Shown: positions 10,601 to 21,011 of the stretch, in pieces
How positions within the stretch are numbered: the stretch's first letter is position 1
Layout of the letters: the number at the start of each line of letters is the position of its first letter
Assembly: GCA_007026445.1 (NCBI GenBank)
Contig: VDMD01000213.1
Span: forward strand, 1-32,974
Source of the DNA: Schizophyllum amplum
Lineage: Eukaryota > Basidiomycota > Agaricomycetes > Agaricales > Schizophyllaceae
Reading direction: 5' to 3'
Length of the DNA: 32,974 nucleotides
Translations under genes and position numbers: made by a program
The notes under the pieces: model-generated
The model's input: only the letters and a program-made list of their open reading frames with translations
Told to the model about the DNA's origin: nothing
Databases searched by the model: none

Positions 10601-13346
10601 CCTCTGGCCTTTGCTCTTCACACGCCAGGAATTCCCCTGCTTGGGATCTGTAAGCGACCAGGATGCTGTGATGTGCCCGGACATGTCTGCGAAGCCTGCT
10701 CAATTGTCAGCTTTGGCAGGCGGCGTTGACTCCGAGTCACTCACCAATGATATTTGTCGGATCGGGGAGATCATGATACTGGTACGAGCGTGCAAAATGA
10801 GGAAGCGAGAGCAATGCGTCCTGCAGGCGCACAACGCATGGCTGATCATCGAGAACAAGCCAGCCAGACCGTCCGTTACTCTGTACGGCTCGCATCTGCC
10901 ACGCTCGTGCATGCATAGCGTCGTCTTTTACGAACCAGCGTATCGGCATGTAGACAGAGTGATCGCGCATGAGCATAGGCTCATGGACATAGAAGTCTTG
11001 CTCTTTTTCTCGAACCATCGGCGTTGCAAGGGATGGATCGAGCTCGTTCAACCAGCGGTTCGCCTGCCATGCCTCCGCCAGCCGAGACTTTGCTTCTTCA
11101 GGGTAGAAATGCAACTTCTCGCGCACAATCGGGTTCGCCATTTCCTGCAGAATCCAGTTCAGCGAGTGAACGATGTTCGAGCGGGATAAGCACACATACC
11201 TGCCCTATTATACCAGCCAGGTCATTCACGTAGAAAATGTGGCCAAGCTTTCCCTCGTGGCGTATGGTTTGTATTCCGCACATCCGTTGCAAGAGAGAGT
11301 CTATGTCGTCCATTGACCGGTCTGATGGTAGATTATCCACACCCATTGCTTGAAGGGCCCAGTGGATGGCAGAGTTCTGTTTACGGGAGAAGGAGCAACG
11401 AGGGATATGTCGCAGGACATCGAGTATACAAGTCTGCGCATTGGTCGTATAAGCGCCTGCAAATCGACACCGTCTTTGTGCGTACCTGCTTATCTGGCCA
11501 TGGGTACCACGGATTCTCGCCCGGGGCGGCGTCCGATCGAGAATCCTGCGCCGTATACGTTGCTGGGGTGTTCATCAAGTCATCCTGTTCCCAGTCTGAA
11601 TCATCGTCCCAGCCATCCGCTTCGCACTCGCTCTCGTCGCTTCCCACATCGAGCAGATCCGGGCCGTTCTGGATGTAATCGTGTAGCTGCTGTTCAACAA
11701 CGCGCAAAGGGTGTTGAGGGTCAAGGTGCGGGTCATGCGCGAGATTGGCAGCCTGGATCTCCGGCGCGTTCCAGTCGACATGAAATGTCCCAGTGCTTGA
11801 CAAGTCCGGCGGCGGCTCTGGACAATATGCCGGTGGGTTGGGTTGGCGGTGAACGCCAGAGAGGGCATCACTTATCGCGGCGCTCAGACGATTAGCGACC
11901 GTTGTTGTACGTCCCGAGCTGCCGGCCACGTCGCCAGGTTCCTGCACACAAACGGGTGAGATCAAGCATGATAGAGTTGTTGTGCTGGAAACAATACTTA
12001 CCAGCTCAGGACTCGCCTTGGGTGCGCTGTCTTCTGAAAGCTCTGCAGCTACCGCCCCGGGATTGCCCAGAACAGCGGCTGCTGCGATGGCAGCGTCATG
12101 TCGGGCAAGGCTTGTACGATGGAGGTCGGTCTTTTCATGTTGGTCGATGCGCTGTTTCCGTTTGAATGTTGGCTCTGTATGGCATACACGGCAGCGATAC
12201 GACCCGTCCTGGTTTGCGTACCAGACTGGAAAGAACTAGTGAGATTCATGTATGTCCCGATACTCTTGCAGCGCACCATCGGGACGCAGCTTGGCCTTGC
12301 TCGATGGTTCCGCGGACGACGACGCCGTGGAGCTTTCGTTGACATCGTGTGCTAACGGGGGGTGAGATCCAGCTTGGGCACCACGAATTCCCAAGCTCAC
12401 CAGGTGCGGACCGCTTCGAACCGCCGAGTACGTGGTATCTCAGACTCACGACAGACAGGTTCTGTACTCCAACATCTTCCAGTGTGTCTGATAACTCGAT
12501 GGTGGGTCTTTTTCCGCCAGGGAAAACGAAACTATATTGCAATCGTAGCCCCTGCAATTCAGGTACTAGCCGGCGCTTGCGTAGCTCCCGTACGATATCC
12601 TCAAAAGTCTGCCCAGGATGCATTCCTACGGCAGTCAATTTCTGGAATTTCTGGATCAACATCGGGGAGGATGAGACTCACGAAGCGTCACTTTGTGTGG
12701 CCCCGCGCCTTCTATTGTGAAGTAGCGATGCTCCCCGAGGAACTCGCGCTTTGCTGCTGCTGAGAGCGACGACTGTTGCAGGCCAAACGTCGAATCACGA
12801 TACTCCGACTCGTCCTCGCATGCTGTGCTGATGCTGAGCGCCAACCAGAGTGCCGCATTGACGAGACTCACCGAAAACTAATCCTGTATAACAGATCAGC
12901 GCGATGAGAGGAACCACAACGTCGCGGAGGCGGCTATCAGGCCAAATGATGTGCAGATAAATGAAAGGCATCGCGATATTCAAGAGCCAGTCGGCAACTG
13001 AATTCATCTTCTTGTGATGCGCCTCTTGCCGGCGGAGGCGCGCAACTTTGCGCTGGAACCGTCGTTTCCGCCATGTGCGATGCAAGATGCGCCTGAAAAT
13101 GAACAAAGACATGCATGATGGACGCGTGAAAGCGTCAGTGTTCCCCATCTTGAAGATGCTCAAGGTGTTCGGTGCCACAGTTGAGCGGGCGGCCGTCCAC
13201 ACCAAGTCCGAATTTGTGGCGTCGCGGCGGACAGTGCCGAGTTCCAGCGAGTTCCACGGCCTGCCCATGACGTTGCTTCTGTGCATTTTCAGCAGCCTGC
13301 AGGCGATGCTTGGAACCAGGTTGCGGCTGATCCAGATTGATTCCAT
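7602..13346 (-). CDS. Ubl + zinc finger + Tnp2/CACTA-like transposase-derived protein, ~1662 aa
   Basis: Fifteen exons fit with no stop or frameshift: 12872-13346, 12682-12822, 12401-12625, 12277-12351, 12002-12225, 11486-11941, 11200-11433, 10745-11144, 10398-10686, 10015-10345, 9688-9958, 9277-9632, 8722-9220, 8292-8668 and 7602-8237. They total 4989 nt. Domain order: basic then hydrophobic segment with one or two possible membrane helices (~115-158); ubiquitin-like fold (~185-280) ending SLRYHVLGG; CRVC...H...H zinc finger (~310-335); acidic linker; transposase core. The core shows a conserved Asp block (FPMWLYCDDTSGNVSKKW, ~783), a Cys motif (FCRICK, ~885), DLDPHRDTPVEILHTILLG (~1041) and FATEGFESFNAIIR (~1210). 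These are plausible D-D-E positions, by analogy with CACTA/Plavaka-type transposases. A C-terminal NVQHNCADNHC motif (~1460) and a disordered tail follow. I recognise the core as a family common in Agaricomycetes, but the subfamily name is uncertain. The exact N-terminus is the weakest part. It could be an active element, a recent relic or a domesticated gene. Confidence 0.78.
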
Positions 13347-15003
13347 CCGGGTTCACGATGTAAGATACGTATGGGTTGCGCGGACGCGACTGACTGATGG
13401 ATTACACGCGATTTCCATATGGAACGACGACATGGATATCGAACGGTATAAAAATGGGGACTTTCCGCGTAGATCCCGTGCAGCAGTGTATTCTGCTTTA
13501 CTTCCAGGATCGAGACTTGTATAGGGCCAACATCAGGAACCAACGTACCGAATGATTCCTTACCGTCTTTCCCTGACCTCCGTGCCGCTGCTTACATCGG
13601 ACCGATCTGAGCGCGACTTCAGCCCGGCAAGGAATTAATCGAGTTTCCTCAGAAATCCGCAATCGCTTCCTCACTGCTGTGGAGGTCTTCGACCTACTTG
13701 TAGAGCTATCTCTGCATTATGACAGGCGATCCCTTATCTGATGCTCGTCGTGACGCCCAACTTGAGTGCGTTCACCTTGCCTCTTCGACTGTTTTCACCG
13801 TGGATGCCCAATCTTTCAAAATGACGACCTGGCGAAGTCCACGCAGGGACGAGCCGGCGCACACAACGACACTCAGTCGTAAACCGTGCACTTGGTAGCC
13901 TGAAGTTTTACCGCTGGCACTTCAGAACAACTTTAGGGACATCTACGACGCGACGCCTCGGGGGATGCACACATAATCATGTTCAGTGGTATATACTTGA
14001 GCGATGTTATCTCGCTGAGTTGCTCAAGGTATTTTTGTCCTGCTCTCGCTCGTGGACAAACCATTCATTCCCGAAAAGGACCGCCTATCTATTGTGGCGA
14101 CGGCTCATTCAGTTCACGCAGCTCACCACGTAATGTCGGCGCCTGCATCGATGGTCGTGTGCCGGGGAACAAACGGTCGCTGAGTGTTTTTTGCCGCATG
14201 CCGCTGCGTCCAACTGGAGCATGTCGCAGAACGGCTAGGCTTCTTACGGCGGCTCAGGCTCCATCTCCGCTCTACTAAGGGCCTAGAAAACCCGCGGAAA
14301 ACACTGGAGAGCCGATTTTACAGTCGACTCGTCTACTTCAGTCACGCCGCGGTGAGCATCGCACTTTGTGTATGACCTTCTGACCTTCCCGCGCAGTGAG
14401 CCGAAAGTTACGACGTCGAAGTCCAGAACTTACTCGCCCAAGTCGGTGTGTATGATCATTCGACATTGTACTATCTCGGGCGCACACGCGCTCTGGCATC
14501 GTTACAAGAATACACTATCTTCCATTCCGAGTTGTCCTCTTGACGTGTTTCTAATGGCTCTATCCGCGGACGCATGTGAGACTGACGCTCGACACGGTCT
14601 TAGTCGAACAGTGGTCGAAGTTCTGTCGAACGTAGAGTTGCCACTGGATGGAAGCGAGACGTTAGACAGGAACAGCTGGACCTACTCTGACGTCCTCTGG
14701 ATTGAGCGTTATCAGGAGACCGATCCAAGACCAATCTTGCCCCGCGCCCCATTTCCGGGGCGGGGCCGTTGGGCCGTTTGGCTTTGCGGGGAAAGACCTG
14801 GGTCGTCTCCTGGGGGGTCCAGACAGTCTTGTTCGTGTATAGACGACTCGAGGCCGGTACCAAAAGCACCCTCCCCAGACGGTGCCCCAGTCTCTGTTGC
14901 CTCCGCGTCATGTCAGTGCCCCCCGATCAATTTGTGCCGCACTTATGCCGCACCGCCTCTCCGACCTCATCCGACCTCGTTGCGATATATGTAACTCGCC
15001 TTC
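13347..15003. other. Long intergenic stretch, no supported gene
   Basis: This is the longest gene-poor stretch of the window (1.66 kb). Open frames here, such as 14368-14994 on the plus strand, lack motifs, coding-like composition and sensible splice partners. A GC-rich imperfect inverted repeat lies near 14740-14765 (CCCCGCGCCCC facing GGGGCGGGG). I looked for terminal inverted repeats that might bound the neighbouring transposase-like gene and found none by eye. Confidence 0.5.
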
Positions 15004-15012
15004 CATATAAAG
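15004..15012 (+). promoter_or_regulatory. Probable TATA box
   Basis: CATATAAAG lies 85-93 bases before the ATG of the 154-residue orphan gene and is followed by a C/T-rich leader (about 15028-15050). That is the usual arrangement of a TATA-driven fungal core promoter. Confidence 0.6.
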
Positions 15013-15096
15013 CTCGTGTGCGCTGTCTTCTGCCTCCACCCCCCACCTCAGACAGATTGCTCGCCCTCCGTACGCGATTCCCGACCGCCATATACG

Positions 15097-15832
15097 ATGA
15101 TGTCCGTTCTCGCCCCCGGTCCGGTGCCCCAGCTTTCTACGGAGACGCGACCCGCGTCGTCGCCGTCGACAGTTGTCGACGAGGTGCGTGCGTGTAATTC
15201 AAAGATGACTGTCCCCTCATGCCTGCTGCAGATGGGCCGATTGGAAGAGGCTCTGGAGCCCTTTGCGCAGTCAGTACCGCGCCCATCGACGCCTGTCTAG
15301 TTGTGCTCATTCGTATCTCCCAGGCGCATTGTTCGCACCGGCTACTCTTCCGTTCGTCTTCAGTGCATGCTTCCCTCGTGGTCTGGCTCCTCAGAGAGTT
15401 GTGCGTGTGCACTCCATGGCCTTGTCTTCGTTGACTGACGCCCACGTTCGAAGGCTTCGACCTCCATGACCTGCACAAGCTTCGTACGCGTTTTCTGGTC
15501 TTCATTCACGATCTTCTGCAGTCTCTTCGCGCGTCCGGTGTGCGTAACGCCGACCTATTCACATCTGAGATCCATGTTCATGCTTTCCCAGGTCTACGCT
15601 GTGTATTCCCTCGCCCCTTCCAATGCATCCTCGTATTGCATGATATCTGTTCAAGCGCCTGGCTTCTGCGGCTCTCCCTATGCCTCGGCTCCTGCCGCTG
15701 TCGAGAAACTCAACCTCATCAACAAAAGGCAAGTTGCGCTCGCAATTGTGCTGCGGATGTTCTAACGTTCCTTCTAGTACTCACGTTTTCCTCGCCGACC
15801 TTGACAACGGGCCGTGCCTCATCATGCACTAG
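15097..15832 (+). CDS. Hypothetical protein, 154 aa, six exons
   Basis: I do not recognise this protein. Six exons fit in phase: 15097-15183, 15232-15269, 15324-15397, 15454-15591, 15656-15728 and 15778-15832 (465 nt). Four introns are GT-AG; the last (15729-15777, 49 nt) is GC-AG with donor AG|GCAAGT. Visible segments are a Ser/Pro-rich start, EMGRLEEALEPFAQRIVRTG, FDLHDLHKLRTRFLVFIHDL (amphipathic helix), a small Ala/Ser/Pro segment with one Cys, and a C-terminus ending FLADLDNGPCLIMH. A TATA box sits upstream. The support is the chain of good splice signals with exact frame closure, not homology. The ATG is doubled (MM), so either Met could start it. Confidence 0.6.
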
Positions 15833-16296
15833 TTGTTCCTCCTCTCGCCGTTGCCTGCCCAGCGTGTCTTCTTATATACCTTTAACTGTATCATTATATC
15901 TCTGGGACTTCGCATGCATCAATTTACTTTGGATTATCTGGCGCTAGCTTATCCGTTCAACTTTCACGATTCGATCACTAGTAATACCCTTGTGCGCGAG
16001 TTGTCTAACTGGCTCGTGCATCCATAGACTTGCTACGCACATTATATTCCTGACCTCTTGGAAACTTTACCTTCTGCTAGAAATGCTATCTTGTCAACTT
16101 GAACCTCTAACGGGGCCACAGTATACGATCGCTAGCGCTCGAGAGTGAGATGCGGGGCTGCGCCGGAGGGTGCCGAATCGGAATCACATGTTGTGTTGAT
16201 ACACATCCCGGTCACGATTGTGACACGTCGTGCAGGCGATTTTTCAAGTCCGACCAGACTCGCAACCTGCATTCGGTCCTCTTGCTCTTGTCCACG
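15833..16296. other. Intergenic, ELO upstream region
   Basis: Between the orphan gene's stop and the ELO start codon. It is A/T-richer than its neighbours (15870-16080) and should hold the orphan's 3' UTR and the elongase promoter. No clear TATA box or terminator is seen. Confidence 0.4.
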
Positions 16297-17518
16297 ATGG
16301 CGCTCGCCGACCTTCTCCTTGCCTATGTCCCCGCCGGCATTCCCGACTATCTCACCTCTTATGTCCATGGTCAGACCCCGTTGTCGACGACGCCCGCCGT
16401 CGTCGCGTCGTTGACATCGTACCTCGCCATTATCTTTGGGATCCAGGCCGTTATGAAAAACCAGCAGCCTCTCCGGCTCAACGCGCTCTTCCGTGTTCAT
16501 AACGTCTTCCTGAGTTCGGGCAGCTTATTGCTCCTCGTTCTCATGCTGGAGGAAGTCTTGCCTATCATGTGGAAGCATGGTGTCTTCTATGGTATCTGTA
16601 ATGAAGCTGCTTGGACGCCGGTGAGTAGACTGACCTGCACTATCCGAGCGTGAATCTGACGCCTTTCCCAGCGTATGGAATTCTATTATATGATCAACTA
16701 CTACTTCAAATATATCGAACTGCTCGACACCGTCTTCCTGGCGCTCAAGAAGAAGCCTCTGCGTGCGTGCGCTACCTCAAACGCTTTCTAAGACTCTTAC
16801 ACCTTGTCATGTAGAATTCCTGCACGTCTTCCACCACTCTGCCACGGCTTTGCTCTGTTACTCGCAGCTGGAGGGCAAGACCAGCATCGTACGTTGGCAA
16901 TGCATGTCCCCATCCCTGTCTAATGCCTGCACAGTCTTGGACTGTTATAACGCTTAACCTCGGGGTTCACGTCATCATGTGTACGTCTTTACGTATCCTA
17001 ACGTCGCAGGCACTCATTGCGCGCCAGACTACTACTATTGGGCTACGGCTGGCGGTGCAAAGATCTGGGTACGTCTTCGCTACTGTACGCTATTCATGGC
17101 GCACAACTAAGTCCCCGTGCAGTGGAAGAAGTACTTGACCACCATGCAAATCGTTCAGTTCGTCATCGACTTGCAGCTCGTGTACTTCGGAAGTGAGTCC
17201 AACTTCACACCTTACTTGTCACACTGTTGACCATGCGCACTTTAAGCGTACTCCCACTTCACTCACACTTACTGGCCGAACATGCCCAACATCGGCAACT
17301 GCGCTGGAGCAGAGTCATCGGCTGTTTTCGGGTGCTTGCTGCTCTCCAGCTACCTTTTCCTCTTCATCGACTTCTATTTCCGGACGTACAAGAAGTCTCT
17401 GCCCAAGGGCAAGGTCGCTGCGAACGGCAAGGCTAACGGCGCTGCAAACGGGTGAGCTCTTTGTGTCAATGACGCGACGCATATTCTAAGTCTTCGACCT
17501 GTCAGCAAGGCGCAGTGA
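16297..17518 (+). CDS. ELO-family very-long-chain fatty acid elongase, 287 aa
   Basis: Condensing enzyme (3-ketoacyl-CoA synthase) of the ER membrane that adds two carbons from malonyl-CoA to long acyl-CoAs for sphingolipids and other very-long-chain lipids. Eight exons: 16297-16620, 16672-16762, 16815-16888, 16935-16980, 17028-17068, 17123-17192, 17247-17451 and 17506-17518 (864 nt, frame closed). Family marks in order: KYIELLDT (the KxxExxD motif), histidine box HVFHH at ~142-146, NLGVHVIM, and the aromatic block YYYYWATAGG at ~179-188. Several hydrophobic helices surround these. The length is normal for ELO proteins. The tail is a low-complexity Lys/Ala/Asn/Gly stretch ending GKAQ; cytosolic lysines near the C-terminus fit ER retrieval. 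Start chosen at MALADLLLAYVP, just before the conserved N-terminal region. Substrate length cannot be read from sequence. Confidence 0.95.
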
Positions 17519-17891
17519 TTGTGGAGGTGACTGGATGCGGCAGGATCGGCAACAGGCGCGGCGAATAGTCTTGCACTCACACTCCTTTTGGTACCAGCAT
17601 CTTACAGGACCATCACCAGTCATAATATAATACCACCGTGCGAGGGTCTGAGGACACTTGAGGGAGCCTTGCCTTACTGAACATATGTTTGCATACCCAT
17701 CTGAGTTCAGCCTCGAACATCAGTGTTTAAGTCCAGGCGGTATCGATGCTGAAGCGACGTCAGGCTATGTCAGGCCATGCGCCGTCGCAATTGAAGGCAC
17801 GGGGAAGACAATTCAGCGCGCATGATATCGTGTGAAGTCAAGAAGACTCAATGCGAAGTTGCCTCAGTTTCATTCTTGTTCCCGACTGCGA
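17519..17891. other. Intergenic, between ELO and RasGAP
   Basis: 373 bases between two co-directional genes: 3' UTR of the elongase and promoter of the RasGAP gene. No repeat, RNA gene or clear core promoter element is seen. Confidence 0.4.
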
Positions 17892-20800
17892 ATGCAGCGG
17901 CTGAGCAGCCGTCGCTCGCTCATCCTGTCCCCCTCTTCCCTCTATGGCGCGCCTGCCAGGTCACATCATCATAGGCGGTCAGACTCTCCTGCCGCGAGTT
18001 CTCTGTGTCCGTGGAGACCTACATACCACCCGGTGCCACGCTGGCGCTAAGGTGATAAGCGACGGAGTCGATCATGCTCTAATGCTGACCATGGCAAGCC
18101 TCAGCAACAACGCAAGAAATCCGAAAGTCGGGACTGGAACGCTTCTATCACCGCCAATAGTGACGATCCCAGGAAGCTCAGAGGTGCGCGTCAATCGCGT
18201 AGAACCACGCGACTCTAACGTCGAACATAGAGAAAGCGAGCTGGCTGGGTGGACCGAGGGGAATCACGACCACTGGCCAGTGGCGAGCGGCGAAGTGCAG
18301 ACTCACGGAGGACGGGGCACAATGCCAGCTGAACATCTATGTCGACGTGCGTGATCGGCCTGTATGCGCGATGTCCATTTACTGACCTCCCCCCCCCCCC
18401 CCCTTTCCAGGAATCCATACTCTTTCAGTCTACCTTCGTTCATCTACTCCATCACACGGACATCCGTCTTGCAGACAGCTCTCTCTTCCTCCGCAAAGAT
18501 ATTATCGTCATCTCACCGGCATTGTGGGTGCCACGAACCTATACTTATGTCCTCTGACCGTTCTCAGGACGAGATCAGGATCCACACAGCAAGACCCAAT
18601 ATACCTCCGATTCTTCGCCAACGATCTCTGCAATGCATGGCTGGTGCTCCTGCGCTCATACTCCATCCCAGAGGTGTACGGACAATATCTTTTCCCCCCA
18701 AGATGGCGGTGCATATCGCATGTGGCGCCAGGTCGACCTCACCGTTATGCAAGGACGCAACCTCGGGAGCACCAAACTGTTCAACAGCGCCAACGCCAGC
18801 AACAAGGGTACTCTTGACCCGACATCGGAGGGCGATGCGCAAGACATTGACGTCTCGTGCGACATCCTTGTCAACGACATGCTTTGCGGACGGACCACGG
18901 TGAAGAAGGGTGTTACCTGCCCTGACTGGCATGAGAACTTTCTGTTGCCAGACCTGCCGCCTTTTGAGACGCTGCACATAATCGTTTGGCGAGAGAAGAG
19001 GCTTTCAGGCCCGCAGCTGTGGGCAGTGTGCGCCTCACGCTGAGCAATTTCAAGCGTGGAGAGATGGTCGAAGGCTGGTTCCCTGTTCTTACCAGCGGCC
19101 CGATTGCTGGGGATATGCAGGTTGGCGACCTCAAGCTGAGGATACGAGTGGATGAGTGCGTTGCCTCCCAATTACACATTCTTTCAGACTGAAGTCAGAC
19201 AGGGAAATCATCCTTCCTCATTCATGTTACTCCGGCCTTCTGAAGGTGTTTCCTGAAGATGATTCTCTCTTTGCAGTGGCTGACCCTATGCAGACCTTCA
19301 ATTCGCGTAATTTCCTCGATTGGATGGCAGACTGCGAATCAAAGCTCAAGCTCAAGGCCGTTGCCATCCAGCTCATGTCGGTCGCTGTCGCGAAGGACGT
19401 CTTCTTGGAGCAAGTACAAGAGCTTGCTAGCCGTGTAGTTGACGGGACTCCACATTGTTCGTGACTTCGCTTGCTAGTGATGCTACGTTCACTGAAGTCT
19501 AACAGCGCACTCAACTCTCTTCCGCGGCAACACCACCCTCACGAAGGTTATGGAATTATGCATGGCGTGGTACGGCAAGACCTTTCTTGATGCCAGCATA
19601 GGTGCCCCCTTGCGTCGACTCTGTACAGAGAAGATCGCCATCGAGGTGGATCCCGTTCGTAGCGGAAGGGGGCCGAAAGAGATCGAGCGCAACGTGGAAC
19701 TGCTCATCTACTGGTGTCAGGAATTCTGGAATCAGATTTACTCCGTTCGAGACGAGTGCCCTAAGTGAGTTGTACGCACGTCGCTCTACCTTCCTTTCTG
19801 ACTGCATCTGCGCATAGGGAAATGCGCAAATTATTCGAGACAATCAGGAAGCTGGTTGATCAGCGTTATCGCACGAACAGCACCCAATCTGAACAGAATC
19901 GAGAGCTGCCATGGCAAAGCGTATCGGCTTTCTGCTTCTTGCGCTTCATTGTCCCAGCTATCCTACATCCTCATCTCTTCGGGCTTTACTCCGGTGAGAA
20001 AACCATGCCCTTAGATGACTGTTCGCCGCTCACCTCTTGCCCGAAGGACTGCCGCCTGCCCCTGTACAGCGTAGTCTTACCTTGATAGCGAAGGTCGTTC
20101 AAAGTCTAGCAAACCTGAATGCGGTACGTGCTGAAGTCAACCACGGGACCGATAATCTCAAGCGAACCAACCTTCAGACAGTACAGAAAGAGGAGTTCAT
20201 GCGTGGCGTCAGGAATTTCCTGAGTGACAGTCGACCCGCCATGATTGACTACCTGCTTGTCGTCTCAGCCGCCCCTGACGAGGCTTTCGGCCCTTCTATG
20301 CCTGGCCCCGAGCGTCACGCAAAGCTGAACATCATGCAATGCCTTCGCACGCGCGGCGCGCAGATGAACGTTCTACAACGCGAGGCGATCCCCATTTTAC
20401 CACACCTCCTCGACATCCCGCGTCACCTCGCTATCATCTCATCATCCGTCATTCGCCACTCCCGCGACTTCCGTAGCACGAACCACTCGGCGGACTCCGG
20501 GTCAGTGCCGATGGAAGAATTCTGTACGCGCTGTTTGCAGGTGGAGGAGGTCGCGCTGCAGCGCGTCAGCCAGCTCGTCAGCCGGGTCTCGGCGGAGCAC
20601 CGCGGGCCAATGCGCACGCATGTCGCGAGCCCCAGCGCATCCACCGTTCTCAGCACCTCGTCCTCGGCGGACAGCCCGCCGCCCTCGGTGAGAAGCAGGA
20701 ACAGGCCACGGAAGGCACCGCGCCCGTCCACTGCGCCCTCGTCGTCCGACACCGACTCGCGGACGCGGCGGCTATTCTACGAATATACCTCACCTACCGG

Positions 20801-21011
20801 TGCGGCGCGGAGGAAGTCGCCGCCGAGCGACAACCCCGGCCCTACCGAGACAGAGGAGACGTATCACAGACCAGCGCACGTCAGGGCGACCTCAAGCGAC
20901 TCGATACCATCCAAGCTCGAGTATGACGCCTCTGGCTCGCCTTCTCGAAACGACTACCCCGATGAGACGAAGCCGAGACGAGGCTTGCTACGCGGAATAC
21001 TACGCCTCTGA
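17892..21011 (+). CDS. Ras GTPase-activating protein (PH-like, C2, RasGAP), ~889 aa
   Basis: Stimulates GTP hydrolysis by Ras and so shuts off Ras signalling at the membrane. Exons: 17892-17997, 18052-18183, 18231-18346, 18411-18523, 18568-19155, 19188-19456, 19506-19764, 19818-19993, 20047-20123 and 20178-21011. The N-terminus is disordered and Arg/Ser-rich. A PH-like domain follows (QWRAAKCRLTEDGAQCQLNI, ESILFQSTFVHLLHHTDIR, CNAWLVLLRSYSIPE), then a C2 domain (MWRQVDLTVMQGRNLGS to EGWFPVL). The GAP domain has the arginine-finger loop HSTLFRGNTTL and the FLRFIVPAILHPHLFGLY signature. The Ser-rich tail ends in RRGLLRGILRL. Oddities: two opposite single-base frame breaks, in C6 at 18694-18699 and near 19008-19013, bracket the front of C2. 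Intron 19156-19187 would be only 32 nt. A 58-nt pseudo-intron (GTG at 18674 to CAG at ~18731) could rescue the first break by deleting conserved residues. Identity is firm; the exact model is not. Confidence 0.9.
18389..18403 (+). repeat. Run of 15 cytosines in an intron
   Basis: C15 followed by TTTCCAG forms the polypyrimidine tract of the RasGAP intron 18347-18410, directly before its acceptor. It is the longest homopolymer I saw in the window. Confidence 0.9.

Noticed and set aside
12236..12351. TAG at 12236-12238 as the end of a separate Ubl gene
   Set aside because: A 51-nt intron (12226-12276) with good donor and acceptor removes the stop and joins the Ubl region to the zinc finger in phase. 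The 15-exon frame then closes exactly, so one gene is the simpler reading.
13048..13524. 158-codon plus-strand frame
   Set aside because: It is antisense to the first exon of the transposase-derived gene, and its composition mirrors that exon.
14368..14994. 208-codon open frame on the plus strand
   Set aside because: No family motif, irregular composition, no supporting splice structure; likely chance in a GC-rich interval.
18674..18731. 58-nt GTG...CAG intron in RasGAP
   Set aside because: The phase fits, but it would delete residues (VYG...DGGAYRMWRQ) that look conserved; a one-base error in the C6 run is likelier.
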